From Butyricicoccus pullicaecorum (lineage in GTDB: Bacteria; Bacillota; Clostridia; Oscillospirales; Butyricicoccaceae): a DNA stretch of 36,621 bases. Of the stretch, positions 1 through 8,332 are shown in pieces. The notes beneath the pieces are model-generated. The model ran no database searches and was not told where the DNA came from. It saw nothing but the letters and a program-made list of their open reading frames with translations. Location of the stretch: the NCBI GenBank assembly GCA_021531865.1, contig JAFBIW010000019.1, forward strand, positions 1 to 36,621, in the 5' to 3' direction. Made by a program: the position numbers and the translations under genes. Position 1 is the first letter of the stretch. Each line of letters opens with the position of its first letter.

Positions 1-159
1 AAAAGTGAACTTCTGTATCTGCAAGAATTCCAATCTATGGATCACTTCAAACAGGAGCTCGTTGAATATCTCGATTACTACAACAACCACCGTATCAAGG
101 CAAAGCTTAAGGGCTTGCCGCCTGCTCGTCACAGACAACAAGCCCTTTCGGCTGCTTGA
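1..159 (+). CDS. IS3-family transposase OrfB, C-terminal end (partial)
   Basis: Frame 1 is open from the first base and stops with TGA at 157-159, giving 52 residues. It holds the C-terminal signature of IS3-family DDE transposases, YLDYYNNHRIKAKLKGLPP followed by a short basic tail. The catalytic DDE residues lie upstream, outside the window. The enzyme would cut and join the ends of its own IS. The family is clear from the motif, but activity cannot be judged because most of the gene is missing. Confidence 0.85.
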   Translation, partial: KSELLYLQEFQSMDHFKQELVEYLDYYNNHRIKAKLKGLPPARHRQQALSAA

Positions 160-205
160 ACAATTTTTACTTCGAAATATTGTCTAACTTTTTGGGGTCA
201 CTTCA
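1..205 (+). mobile_element. Right end of an IS3-family (IS150-like) insertion sequence
   Basis: The first 159 bases encode the end of an IS3-type transposase. After it come 46 bases that finish with TTTTTGGGGTCACTTCA at 189-205. Its reverse complement begins TGAAGTGACCCC, as expected for the terminal inverted repeat of IS150-group IS3 elements, which end in TG...CA. The left part lies outside the window, so the target duplication cannot be checked. The element boundary at 205 is inferred from the repeat. Confidence 0.8.
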
Positions 206-259
206 TCTTGATTGCTCAAAGCCGCCGCTGAGTGTATGGGCGTGTCAAAGGGCTGCTGT

Positions 260-286
260 ACGACGGCTTTTTTTCTTTGCCGTCGT
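260..286. other. Perfect 8-bp hairpin in the gap after the IS
   Basis: ACGACGGC (260-267) and GCCGTCGT (279-286) form a perfect stem around an 11-base T-rich loop. Outer bases CTGC/GCAG extend it imperfectly. No T-run follows on either strand, so it is not a clear terminator. The gap between the IS and the ABC operon holds only this hairpin and the terminator at 376-409. Confidence 0.35.
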
Positions 287-375
287 CCGGCAGAAACACT
301 TTTATTTGTTCTCAGTTTAGAAAATCAACCTTACTTCTAAATGACTTCCAGCTTACTCATGTGTAAGGCAAATCA

Positions 376-409
376 AAAAGACTGTCCTACCAGTTTTGGC
401 GAGACAGCC
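376..409 (-). terminator. Rho-independent terminator of the ABC/two-component operon
   Basis: Read on the minus strand, GGCTGTC (409-403) pairs with GACAGTC (386-380) and is followed at once by TTTTT (379-375). It lies about 40 bases past the permease stop codon, where the operon terminator is expected. Confidence 0.7.
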
Positions 410-446
410 TTTCAGATTTATGATGGTGTTAAGTTTTCCGTTTGTT

Positions 447-2786
447 TTACTGTGAACTGATATTTTCCACAATCGACATAGCGTGTAATCTTCTTGCTGG
501 GCCTCGTACAGCCAGCGCCGTGGTTGCGAGAATCACGCCTACGATCAAGCACAATTCCAGCCACGGAACACCCCAGGGATTTCCGAATGTGCGAGTGATA
601 AGGCTGGAGTACAGGAACCAATGAAACAGCAATCCGAAAATACATCCCAATATGACACCACTTATGGCATACGAGGCAGCTTCTGCAGAAATCATGCGTG
701 TAAGCTGTTGATTACTCATGCCAATGGCACGCATTACTCCATATTGACGAGTTCGGGCGGAAACACCCATGCTGATGGTATTCATAATATGGAAAATCGT
801 AATGGCTACAATGATTGACAGGAAACCATATACCAATGTTGCAAAAGCATAATAAAGGCCGCGTTGTTGCTGTGCTTGGATTAAGACATCAGTGAAAGTG
901 ACTCCTTCACCGAACAATGCTTCAACCTCGGCAACATCTTCTTCATCAGAACCAAAGCGGAACTGGACATCCAGGATAGTATATCCAGTCTCACCCGTCA
1001 GCTGCGAAAAAGTTTCCTCGGAGCAGATCAGTGTTTCCGTTCCCTCTGCACGAGCCAATAGGCTGTCAGACAAAACACCCCCTACCGTAACTGTTTGATC
1101 CTTCCCGTTTATTGTCAGTGTAATGGTATCTCCCACCTGCACTTCTGTTCCTGTGTTTGCCACAAACAAGACCTGTCCCGGCGTGTTCGTTACAGTATCT
1201 ATGGAACCTGCAATTAGTTGATCTTGCGCCCAGCGGAACTGATTTTCTTCATAGGAGATTAGATTGCTGTTATGGATTGCGCCGCTAATTTGGGCAGGAA
1301 CATCATAAGCAAACATTCTGCCAAACACTCGACTAACAGCGGAATTTTGCGCTACGGCATCCCTTCGATCCGCCGGAATGGAACAAGTATTTGTGTCACT
1401 GACAATGGAAAGCTCGGGAGACCATTCTTTCGGCATAAATGCGTTTTCCATAAAGGGAACCAGCGTACAGAACCCTAAAAACAAGGTGATGCAGATTGCA
1501 AATGCACCTGTCATCAGAATATAGCTGCGCCGTTTGGCCTTGGCATGATGGATACCAAGTGCTACCTCTACATGCCACCGCCGAGTGTTTGCCGCATGGC
1601 GGAACGAGGATTCCTGCTGTGTATTGCCTGTGACAGCCTCCAATGGGGAAACCTTTGCTGCCATTTTTGCGGGGGTCCGAGCCGCCAATAGAACGGTAAT
1701 AAGTCCCAATACAATGCTCACACCAATGCTTAGCCAGCTAATGCCAAAGATAGGCATATAACCAAACCATACAGTGCTGAGCTGCCGCATGACTGCACAC
1801 AGTCCCCAAACCACCACGATACTTAACCCGATACCAATGGGTATGGCGGTAATGCACCACTGTAAAGCCTCACGGCGCACAAAGCGCAATACTTGGCGAC
1901 GAGTGGCTCCCAAACAGCGCAGTAAACCGAAAAACTCCATGCGCTGGCTGACATTACTATTCAAACTACTGGAAATCATCATAACACAAGTTCCCATTAC
2001 CACCAAAGAAAGCAGAAATGCCATTGTGTATATCTGCGACATATTGGAACCCGGCAGCTGCCCGAGCATACTGAGCAGTTCTTCATTTTGGGTGATTTGT
2101 GCATCAGATATGCCGTTTTGCTGCTGAATATCAGCAATGCTGGAACCAACATTAGTGAGCAGCGAGAACCGAACGACATACTGCCAGTTGCCGCTTAGAT
2201 CCGCAGTTTGAATGCTTGACAGCCCTTCAGGTGTCAAAAGGATTGCACTGGCACTTCCCGAGATCATATTGGCGGCATCATCATCCATAATTCCCGTAAT
2301 CGCCAGTTGCATTGTACTCCCATCAGGAGAGTTCAAAGTAAGAGTATCTCCCACCGAAATTCCTGCTGTTTGTGCTAATGTAGATGAAACAGCTACCTGT
2401 CCAGCTATCTCAGGGAACTCACCTGAAAGGACAGAACCTAAATAAATTTCAGAAAATATTGTCTCGTCTATCCCTGCAACAGAAACGGGCTGATCTGCCA
2501 CTGTGCAGCCGATTTCTGCGGGAATGTTGCCTTGCCAGCCAGACAAGTCTATTTCAGGGCGGGCAGCAATATATTCGGATGTTTTTTCGTCAATAGCTGT
2601 GATTTTACAATGCCAATCTCCAGTTTGATGCCGGGTTTCATCCGTCATGCTTTTCAAATACATATCGGCCAGTCCAAACATGACTGCAACCAGGAAAACC
2701 GCCAGCACAATGCAAATGCGTGTCATGCGGCTTTGCCTGCGGTGAACCTTGTTGGAGATAGAAACCAAGTCGAGGTAGTGTTTCAT
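447..2786 (-). CDS. ABC transporter permease, MacB/FtsX type, two FtsX domains
   Basis: A 779-residue membrane protein that partners the ATPase encoded just upstream. An N-terminal membrane segment (about residues 21-43) is followed by an extracytoplasmic MacB_PCD-like domain (about 50-240). A first FtsX module has three membrane helices (about 255-380). A second copy of the plan follows: membrane segment near 425-450, extracytoplasmic domain, and a last FtsX helix bundle (about 660-775). Eight helices in two halves fit the MacB/SalY type of mechanotransmission permease rather than the ten-helix BceB type. The start ATG overlaps the ATPase stop by four bases (ATGA), so translation is probably coupled. 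With the adjacent two-component system, export of or resistance to an envelope-active compound is likely. The substrate cannot be told from the sequence. Confidence 0.88.
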   Translation of the reverse strand: MKHYLDLVSISNKVHRRQSRMTRICIVLAVFLVAVMFGLADMYLKSMTDETRHQTGDWHCKITAIDEKTSEYIAARPEIDLSGWQGNIPAEIGCTVADQPVSVAGIDETIFSEIYLGSVLSGEFPEIAGQVAVSSTLAQTAGISVGDTLTLNSPDGSTMQLAITGIMDDDAANMISGSASAILLTPEGLSSIQTADLSGNWQYVVRFSLLTNVGSSIADIQQQNGISDAQITQNEELLSMLGQLPGSNMSQIYTMAFLLSLVVMGTCVMMISSSLNSNVSQRMEFFGLLRCLGATRRQVLRFVRREALQWCITAIPIGIGLSIVVVWGLCAVMRQLSTVWFGYMPIFGISWLSIGVSIVLGLITVLLAARTPAKMAAKVSPLEAVTGNTQQESSFRHAANTRRWHVEVALGIHHAKAKRRSYILMTGAFAICITLFLGFCTLVPFMENAFMPKEWSPELSIVSDTNTCSIPADRRDAVAQNSAVSRVFGRMFAYDVPAQISGAIHNSNLISYEENQFRWAQDQLIAGSIDTVTNTPGQVLFVANTGTEVQVGDTITLTINGKDQTVTVGGVLSDSLLARAEGTETLICSEETFSQLTGETGYTILDVQFRFGSDEEDVAEVEALFGEGVTFTDVLIQAQQQRGLYYAFATLVYGFLSIIVAITIFHIMNTISMGVSARTRQYGVMRAIGMSNQQLTRMISAEAASYAISGVILGCIFGLLFHWFLYSSLITRTFGNPWGVPWLELCLIVGVILATTALAVRGPARRLHAMSIVENISSQ

Positions 2787-3466
2787 TTCCGGCTCGCCCC
2801 CAACTCCTTCAGCACACCATCAGACATATTGAAAATGCGGTCTGCCGCACTTGCATGATTTTTGTTGTGGGTAATCATCAAAATGGTTTGCTGGTACTTG
2901 GCCGACATGGTTTGCAGGAGAGCCAAGACTTCCTGACTATTTTTACTGTCCAGATTGCCGGTCGGCTCGTCCGCCAAAATCAGTGCAGGTCGTGTAACCA
3001 AAGCCCTGCCGATAGCGACACGCTGTTGCTGGCCACCGGAGAGCTGACTGGGAAGATGATGACGGCGTTCGGTCAGTCCCAAAACATTCAGCAGCTCGTT
3101 GACAAACCTCTGGTCTGGCCGCTTGTAGTCAAGCAGCAGCGGAAAAGTAATGTTCTGTTCTACATTCAGTTCCGGGATCAGATTAAATGACTGAAAGATA
3201 AAACCGATGTGTTGCCGCCGGAACACGGTCAGTTTTTTCTCCGGCATTGAGAAAATATCCTGACCGTCGATCCAGACCTTGCCGGAAGTGGCACTGTCCA
3301 GAGCGCCGATCACATTCAGCAGGGTACTTTTGCCGGAACCCGATTCGCCAATGATGGCAATAAACTCGCCTTTTCGGACGGAAAATGATACATGGTTCAA
3401 AGCGTGAACTTCTGTTTCGCCTGTGCCATAGGTTTTGCACAGGTCTTGTACTTCAAGAATATTCAT
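2783..3466 (-). CDS. ABC transporter ATP-binding protein (MacB/LolD type)
   Basis: A 227-residue ATPase that powers the FtsX-type permease. Walker A is GESGSGKST (residues 40-48). The signature LSGGQQQR, Walker [13 protein letters not shown] and a downstream switch His are all present, so it looks active. The ATG at 3466 is chosen because AAGGAGG sits 8 bases upstream (3475-3481). A further 17 codons upstream are open but lack a ribosome site. The [13 protein letters not shown] region after Walker B is typical of the MacB/LolD/FtsE group. It lies 63 bases after the histidine kinase gene in the same operon. Confidence 0.92.
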   Translation of the reverse strand: MNILEVQDLCKTYGTGETEVHALNHVSFSVRKGEFIAIIGESGSGKSTLLNVIGALDSATSGKVWIDGQDIFSMPEKKLTVFRRQHIGFIFQSFNLIPELNVEQNITFPLLLDYKRPDQRFVNELLNVLGLTERRHHLPSQLSGGQQQRVAIGRALVTRPALILADEPTGNLDSKNSQEVLALLQTMSAKYQQTILMITHNKNHASAADRIFNMSDGVLKELGASRK

Positions 3467-3529
3467 ATTCAAGACCTCCTTACAGACAACATCATACCCC
3501 CCATGACTTACTTCCAAGTGACATCCATC

Positions 3530-4765
3530 TTACACATCTGTAAGGTTGAAAAAATTCAATGTAAACGTGGTGCCTGCTCCTAAAGTGCTGGTTACGGCAA
3601 TGGTTCCGCCGTGAGCCTCTACGATAGATTTAGCCAGCGGCAGTCCTAATCCAATTCCATGCACGTCCGAAGAAAAACGACTGCGGTAAAACCGTTTGAA
3701 AATGTTATATAAGTCCTCTTGGTGGATACCTTTGCCATCGTCTGTAATGACGATCTGAGTCAACAGGGGTGATTGTGTCCATTGCGCCGAAATGTGACCG
3801 CCCGGTTGTGTGTGTTCCAAAGCATTTTTGACGATATTTCCAATCGCCTCCGACATCCATAGTGCATCGCAATTAAGAGAAATATCATCCTTACCCGAAA
3901 GGGTGATCTCTTTGTGATCCTGTTCTGCCCATGTTTCAAATCGTTCCAAAACATCTTGCATGAGAGCGGAAACATTTTCTTCTGCTTTTTCCATCTGTAT
4001 AATTCCCGCATCCAAGCGCGCCAGTTTGAGCAGTGTATAAATGACGTTCTCCATTCGCTTAATCTCTCGTTGAGATTTTTCCGAAAAGTTCGCCACCGTT
4101 TCGGCTTCTCCTTTATGACTACTTATGATTTCATGGTACATTTTCAAAGCAGATAGCGGCGTTTTAATCTGATGTGATACATCCGAAATGATGTCCTGTA
4201 AGAACTCCTTTGTCTGCTTCTGGCTCTCTGCATGGGCGGAGAGAATAGTCGCCATTTCATTGACATCATGGAAAAGGCTATACCAATCACCGGTTTGGGA
4301 ACATTCAATTCTGGACATAGAATTGCCATCCAAAAATTCTCGAATCTTACTTCCTGCATCATCAATAGCTCTATGCTGGCGTCGCAGATAAAACAGCAGA
4401 ACCAGATATACCATACCGAACAGAAACAACAGCAGCAAGAATAGATACAGCATCGTCTGATTGCGATATTCCCGAACAGTGGGCAATAGCTGCATAGATG
4501 TTGCTTCACTGTATCCAATAGAGGCCAGCGCTTCTTTGCCTCGTTCTATATCGCTTTCGTTGAGGTGAGCAGTAAAAGCTGAAATCTGCAATTTATCCTC
4601 ATGGTTCAGCTGGTAGCCGGAAACACCATAGTCATGGAGCAACATCTCATGTTGGAAGTCCTTTGCAAGTAAAAACGAAAGTCCTGCGGCAAGTAGAAAT
4701 GAAATAAGGCAGATGACGGTGATTGCCAACAGTAGATTCTTTGTTTCTTTCCCTAATTTGCCCAT
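3530..4765 (-). CDS. Sensor histidine kinase, two membrane segments
   Basis: A 411-residue membrane kinase. The first membrane helix is at about residues 11-34, an extracytoplasmic sensor of some 70 residues follows, and the second helix is at about 104-127. The HisKA box is ISDVSHQIKTPLSALK, with the phosphorylated His at 198. The ATPase domain carries the N box (NIVKNALEHT), a G1 box (DDGKGI), an F box (FKRFYRS) and a G2 box (GIGLGLPLAKS), so all catalytic parts are present. No clear HAMP domain is seen. It starts nine bases after the response regulator stop and should phosphorylate it. The small sensor domain does not match one I can name. Confidence 0.92.
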   Translation of the reverse strand: MGKLGKETKNLLLAITVICLISFLLAAGLSFLLAKDFQHEMLLHDYGVSGYQLNHEDKLQISAFTAHLNESDIERGKEALASIGYSEATSMQLLPTVREYRNQTMLYLFLLLLFLFGMVYLVLLFYLRRQHRAIDDAGSKIREFLDGNSMSRIECSQTGDWYSLFHDVNEMATILSAHAESQKQTKEFLQDIISDVSHQIKTPLSALKMYHEIISSHKGEAETVANFSEKSQREIKRMENVIYTLLKLARLDAGIIQMEKAEENVSALMQDVLERFETWAEQDHKEITLSGKDDISLNCDALWMSEAIGNIVKNALEHTQPGGHISAQWTQSPLLTQIVITDDGKGIHQEDLYNIFKRFYRSRFSSDVHGIGLGLPLAKSIVEAHGGTIAVTSTLGAGTTFTLNFFNLTDV

Positions 4766-4774
4766 ACCTTGTCC

Positions 4775-5458
4775 TCACTCAACGACCCATTTATAGCCGA
4801 TACCTCGTTCCGTCAGCAAGTATTTAGGCTGATTGGGTGTGTCCTCAATTTTGTTTCTCAGCCGCCGGATATACACAGATAGAGTATTATCGTCCACAAA
4901 ATTGCCGTTGCCATCCCACATCCGATCCAGAATCATTTCGCGCGGCATAAGGTGATTGGGATTTTGCATGAACAGACACAGCAATTTGTATTCCACCAAT
5001 GGGAGATCAAGCGGTTTATCATTTTTCCAGACGAGCCGCTCTGCCGTATCCACACGAACGCCATTAGCTTCCAAAAGGGTATCTGCTTTGGAAAACTGCA
5101 AGGAACGGCGCAGGATTGCCTTAATTCTGGATAGAAGTTCATTCAGCTTGAACGGTTTGGTGATATAATCGTCGGCACCCATATCAAGTCCTCGGACAAT
5201 GCTGATCTCCTGATCCGAAGCTGTCAAAAATATAATGGGAACAGTTGAGCTGTTCCGTACCTCTTTGCAAACATCGAAGCCGGTGCCATCCGGGAGCGTA
5301 ACATCCAACAAAAGCAAATCGTAGATGTTCTTTCGGAAAAGAATCAAAGCTTCTTTTACCGTCTTGGCATTGTCCACCATATACCCACTTGCTTCCAATG
5401 TATATTGCAGTCCATCAATCAGGCTCAAATCATCTTCAACATAGAGTATCTTTTGCAT
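4775..5458 (-). CDS. OmpR/PhoB-family response regulator
   Basis: A 227-residue two-domain regulator. The receiver domain (about 1-115) has the acidic pair E8-D9, the phospho-acceptor D52 in LLLLDVTLPDGTG, a switch Thr in FLTAS, and the conserved Lys in ITKPF. The winged-helix domain (about 130-225) ends with a typical DNA-reading helix and wing (NTLSVYIRRLRNKIE ... RGIGYKW). The ATG at 5458 is chosen because AGAAGGG lies a few bases upstream and the protein then begins MQKILYVEDD, the usual start. The upstream HTH gene runs 23 bases into it. It likely controls this operon, including the ABC transporter. Confidence 0.93.
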   Translation of the reverse strand: MQKILYVEDDLSLIDGLQYTLEASGYMVDNAKTVKEALILFRKNIYDLLLLDVTLPDGTGFDVCKEVRNSSTVPIIFLTASDQEISIVRGLDMGADDYITKPFKLNELLSRIKAILRRSLQFSKADTLLEANGVRVDTAERLVWKNDKPLDLPLVEYKLLCLFMQNPNHLMPREMILDRMWDGNGNFVDDNTLSVYIRRLRNKIEDTPNQPKYLLTERGIGYKWVVE

Positions 5459-5639
5459 TTTTACCCTTCTTTCCGTTCTTGCTCCGGCCATCTGCTGGTT
5501 TTTCAGTAGTTTTAGGAATCATCCACATACGGCTGAATTTTACAACACCTGGAATACGCCCATCTTCACATAGCTTTTGTACTCGTCGCTCAGAGATGCC
5601 CCATATTTTTGCGGCTTCAGGGCAAGAGATGTAGTCCAT
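5436..5639 (-). CDS. Small helix-turn-helix DNA-binding protein (excisionase/MerR-like)
   Basis: A 67-residue protein with one N-terminal HTH, PEAAKIWGISERRVQKLCEDG (last residue of the motif at about 27), then a short strand pair and a basic tail. The fold resembles excisionase/MerR N-terminal domains (HTH_17 type). It is the first gene of the regulator-kinase-ABC operon. Its ATG has AAGGAGG 11 bases upstream, and its stop lies inside the response regulator gene, so the two are probably translated together. In similar cargo modules such a protein is a local repressor or co-regulator. That role is an inference here. Confidence 0.75.
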   Translation of the reverse strand: MDYISCPEAAKIWGISERRVQKLCEDGRIPGVVKFSRMWMIPKTTEKPADGRSKNGKKGKNAKDTLC

Positions 5640-5677
5640 AGCTTGTTCTTCCTCCTTATAGGCGTTCTTTGATTATC

Positions 5678-5705
5678 ATTATATACGGTCAACCGAATAC
5701 TTCAA
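5678..5705 (-). promoter_or_regulatory. Promoter of the HTH/two-component/ABC operon
   Basis: On the minus strand a -35 box TTGAAG (5705-5700) and a perfect -10 box TATAAT (5683-5678) are 16 bases apart, about 40 bases ahead of the HTH start codon. A second TTGACC lies within the spacer but is too close to the -10 to be used. It faces away from the XRE gene in a shared 172-base gap. Confidence 0.65.
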
Positions 5706-5811
5706 GGTATCCATTGTAAACAAATTAGGAATTATATAAGTCATATAAGGGAACTGTATAGACATATTCAAAAAGAAAGGTGAACCGTAGAATGTAATTG
5801 GGTGAATTAAG

Positions 5812-6168
5812 ATGGCAAAGAGACCTGTACCAAAATATGACTTCAAAGCGTTTGGGGCAGCAATTAAGGCGGCTCGTAAAGAACGCAAAGAAAGTCGCAA
5901 GCAAGTAAGCGATGAGATGTACATTTCTCCCCGCTATCTTGCCAATATCGAGAATAAAGGGCAGCATCCAAGCCTCCAAATTTTCTATGAGCTTGTTGCC
6001 CGTTACAATATATCGGTGGATCAGTTTTTCTTCCCGGATAATGAAGCCGAGAAGTCTACGCAGCGCCGCCAGCTTGATACGCTTTTGGACAGTATGAGCG
6101 ATGCCGGGCTCCGGATCGTGGCAGCTACCGCAAAAGAAGTGGTGGAAGTTGAAAGCGAAAAAGATTGA
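5812..6168 (+). CDS. XRE-family transcriptional regulator (Cro/C1 HTH)
   Basis: A 118-residue protein. The HTH_3 domain covers about residues 12-70; the recognition region reads SRKQVSDEMYISPRYLANIE and is followed by the family-typical NKGQHPSLQIFYELVARYNISVDQFF. The C-terminal 40 residues are charged and without a named domain. Regulators of this kind precede the mobilisation genes of Tn1549-like elements and control element genes. A weak ribosome site (GGGTGA) lies 8 bases ahead of the ATG. It is divergent from the two-component operon and is followed by a strong terminator. Confidence 0.88.
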   Translation: MAKRPVPKYDFKAFGAAIKAARKERKESRKQVSDEMYISPRYLANIENKGQHPSLQIFYELVARYNISVDQFFFPDNEAEKSTQRRQLDTLLDSMSDAGLRIVAATAKEVVEVESEKD

Positions 6169-6186
6169 TTTTCTGATGAATATTTG

Positions 6187-6222
6187 AACGCCGTAACCTA
6201 TGGTGGTTGCGGCGTTTTCCTT
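6187..6222 (+). terminator. Rho-independent terminator after the XRE gene
   Basis: AACGCCG-T-AACC (6187-6198) pairs with GGTT-G-CGGCGTT (about 6204-6216), followed by TTCCTTTT. It begins 18 bases after the stop codon of the XRE gene and separates it from the mobilisation genes. Confidence 0.7.
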
Positions 6223-6317
6223 TTCAAATTTTCCCTTGTAGATTGCCATTTTTGGGGGTGTGAATTGTAGTATTAGTAGAGGGAAAAACGGTTGGGGGAG
6301 AAACGATAGCAAGCACA

Positions 6318-6399
6318 GCAAGTGAGTACCCACTTGCGATTTTTGGCTTTAGGGAACCCTGCCCCTAAACCTGAAAAATGCTTGTTGGGAACATCCCAA
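6318..6399 (+). other. Candidate origin of transfer (oriT)
   Basis: Just ahead of mobC lie three inverted repeats. GCAAGTG/CACTTGC (6318-6324 and 6331-6337) has a 6-base loop. AGGG-AA-CCCT is at 6351-6360. TTGGGA/TCCCAA (6385-6390 and 6394-6399) has a 3-base loop. The run CCCTGCCCCTAAACC (6357-6371) sits between them. Position directly upstream of MobC and a MOBP-type relaxase, together with arm-like repeats, is what an oriT shows. The exact nick site cannot be read from this window alone. Confidence 0.55.
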
Positions 6400-6430
6400 A
6401 CCCTGATGCGAAAAGAGGCGAGATACCACG

Positions 6431-6760
6431 ATGGCAAACAGGAAACGGAATATCCAGGTGAAATTCTATGTCACCGCCGAGGAAAGAGAGCTGATGGAAC
6501 AGAAGATGGCCCAGCTCCAGACAAAGCGGATCGGTGCCTACCTACGGAAGATGGCGATTGACGGATACATCATCTATGTGGATACCAGGGACATTAAGGA
6601 GATGAACAAGCTCCTGTCCGCCATTGGCCGGAACATCAATCAGATCGCCAAGCGAGTCAACGCCGGAGGCGCCACATATCAGGCCGACATGGAGGAAATT
6701 CGGGAAAGGCTGGATCAGATATGGCAGTTACAAAGACGCATCCTATTAAGTCAACGCTGA
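6431..6760 (+). CDS. mobC: Relaxosome accessory protein MobC
   Basis: A 109-residue MobC-family protein. The N-terminal part (NIQVKFYVTAEERELMEQKM) is a ribbon-helix-helix-like DNA-binding region. The C-terminal part carries the family signature LLSAIGRNINQIAKRVNAGG (about 70-90). MobC binds oriT and helps the relaxase open the strands. The last 40 bases overlap the relaxase gene in another frame, typical for this pair. A GAGGCGAG ribosome site lies ahead of the ATG. Confidence 0.9.
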   Translation: MANRKRNIQVKFYVTAEERELMEQKMAQLQTKRIGAYLRKMAIDGYIIYVDTRDIKEMNKLLSAIGRNINQIAKRVNAGGATYQADMEEIRERLDQIWQLQRRILLSQR

Positions 6761-8064
6761 AAGCGGCCATTGACTATATCTGCAATCCCGACAAGACGGA
6801 CGGGAAACTGCTGGTGTCCTCCTTCGGATGCGCCGCCGAGACTGCCGACATTGAATTTGAATGGACACGCCGCCATGCCATTGACAAGGGCACGCACCTG
6901 GGCCGCCACCTAATCCAAGCTTTTGAGCCTGGGGAGGTTTCCGCCGAGGAAGCCCATGAGATCGGGATGCAGCTGGCAAAAGAAATATTGGGTGGCAAGT
7001 ACGAGTTTGTACTCACCACCCATATTGATAAGGGACATATTCACAACCATCTGATTTTCAATGCGGTCAATTTCACCGACCACAAACACTACCATTCCAA
7101 TAAGCGCAGCTACCATGAGATACGCCGGGCCGGTGATCGACTGTGCAGAGAACACGGCTTGTCCGTCATCGTCCCTGGCCGGGACAAGGGTAAGAGCTAC
7201 ATTGAACATCAGGCCGCACAGAACGGCACCAGCTACAAGGCAAAGCTGAAAGCCGCCATCGACCGGCTGATTCCCGTGTCCTCCAGCCTGGAAGATTTAC
7301 TTGTCCGGTTGCAGCGGGAAGGATACGAGATCAAGCGTGGAAAGTATATCTCCGCCAGGGCACCGGATCAGGAGCGGTTTACCCGGCTCAAAACTCTGGG
7401 CGCCGATTACACGGAAGAAACCGTTGCCACCCGAATCGCCGGAGGCCCCAGGCCCTCCAGGCAGCCCCAGCAGCGCAATGGGAAGGTCAGCCTGCTTATT
7501 GATATTCAGAACAATATCAAGGCCCAGCAGAGCGCCGGATACCAGCGGTGGGCGACCATTGAGAATCTGAAACGGGCGGCTGCCACCATGAACTTTCTCA
7601 CCGAACACGGCATCGGCAGCTATGAGGAATTGGTGGAGCGGTGCGACGCCGTTGCCGCCACATCCATCCGTACCAGGGAAAGCCTGCGGGATGTGGAACA
7701 GCAGATCACCGACCTTGCCCTCCTGAGAAAGCAGATCGAAACCTATCGCAAACTGAAACCCATCCATGACCGCTACAAGGCGTCAAAGGACAAGGAAAAA
7801 TTCCTGCGTGGGTTTGAGAGCGAGATCATCTTATTCGAGGCGGCAGCCAGAGAGATTAAGAAGGCCGGGCTCACCAAACTTCCTTCCGCCGAAAAGATAA
7901 AAGCGGAACTAAATGAGCTCACCACTCGCAAGACCGCACTGCAGGCGGAACTTCGGAAGATCCAGCGGGAAGAAAAGGAGTATGATGCTTTGCGACGAAA
8001 TGTGAGCAGCCTATTGAAACAACCGGCAAAGAAAGAAAAGACACAAGAAATGGAACTTAAATAA
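6721..8064 (+). CDS. Relaxase, MOBP/VirD2-like mobilisation nuclease
   Basis: A 447-residue relaxase that nicks one strand at oriT and stays bound to its 5' end. The likely catalytic Tyr is Y19 in AAIDYICNPDKT. The metal-binding motif is H101-IDKG-H106-IH-NH, followed by LIFNAV, matching the HxDxxHxHNH pattern of the Relaxase (PF03432) family. Residues 1-170 form the nuclease. The remainder is a DNA-binding linker and a long helical coiled-coil tail (about 270-440). The length and full C-terminus suggest an intact gene. It is the last backbone gene on this strand before AT-rich cargo begins. Confidence 0.93.
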   Translation: MAVTKTHPIKSTLKAAIDYICNPDKTDGKLLVSSFGCAAETADIEFEWTRRHAIDKGTHLGRHLIQAFEPGEVSAEEAHEIGMQLAKEILGGKYEFVLTTHIDKGHIHNHLIFNAVNFTDHKHYHSNKRSYHEIRRAGDRLCREHGLSVIVPGRDKGKSYIEHQAAQNGTSYKAKLKAAIDRLIPVSSSLEDLLVRLQREGYEIKRGKYISARAPDQERFTRLKTLGADYTEETVATRIAGGPRPSRQPQQRNGKVSLLIDIQNNIKAQQSAGYQRWATIENLKRAAATMNFLTEHGIGSYEELVERCDAVAATSIRTRESLRDVEQQITDLALLRKQIETYRKLKPIHDRYKASKDKEKFLRGFESEIILFEAAAREIKKAGLTKLPSAEKIKAELNELTTRKTALQAELRKIQREEKEYDALRRNVSSLLKQPAKKEKTQEMELK

Positions 8065-8143
8065 CCAAAAGCAACCAGCGGAATTTTACTACTGGATGAA
8101 AGAAAACGGCTCAAATTAGCGGGGTATATCTCGCTAGTACAGA

Positions 8144-8172
8144 TTGCAATTATACTGAACATATCATATAAT
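8144..8172 (+). promoter_or_regulatory. Promoter for the methyltransferase-DGQHR module
   Basis: TTGCAA (8144-8149) and a perfect TATAAT (8167-8172) are separated by 17 bases. This gives an untranslated leader of about 150 bases before the methyltransferase start at 8333. Confidence 0.6.
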
Positions 8173-8181
8173 TTACCATAT

Positions 8182-8233
8182 AGCGACACTACTCTTGCAA
8201 AAAATGAAGAGTTCTAGTTTTCGTTATGTCGCT
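8182..8233 (+). other. Nested inverted repeats in the leader of the methyltransferase gene
   Basis: An outer pair AGCGAC/GTCGCT (8182-8187, 8228-8233) encloses an inner pair ACTCTT/AAGAGT (8191-8196, 8207-8212). Both follow the promoter at 8144-8172, so the transcript would begin with this structure. It could be a regulatory leader or a binding site for a control protein. No known riboswitch pattern was recognised. A further imperfect repeat, CTTACT/AGTAAG (8283-8288, 8306-8311), sits just ahead of the start codon. Confidence 0.4.
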
Positions 8234-8332
8234 CCGAGTTATATAAAAAGCAGTAAGGTATAGATTTCTATTGTGAGCCTTTCTTACTTGCTAACACTTT
8301 GCAAAAGTAAGACCCTTTAAGACGGTGAATGT

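Noticed and set aside
447-3466. BceAB-type bacitracin transporter
   Set aside because: The permease has two FtsX halves with an extracytoplasmic domain each, and lacks the ten-helix BceB plan, so only a MacB-type call is made.
5725-6333. Minus-strand frame of 202 codons opposite the XRE gene
   Set aside because: It is rich in Phe and Leu, lacks a ribosome site and overlaps the clear HTH gene on the plus strand.
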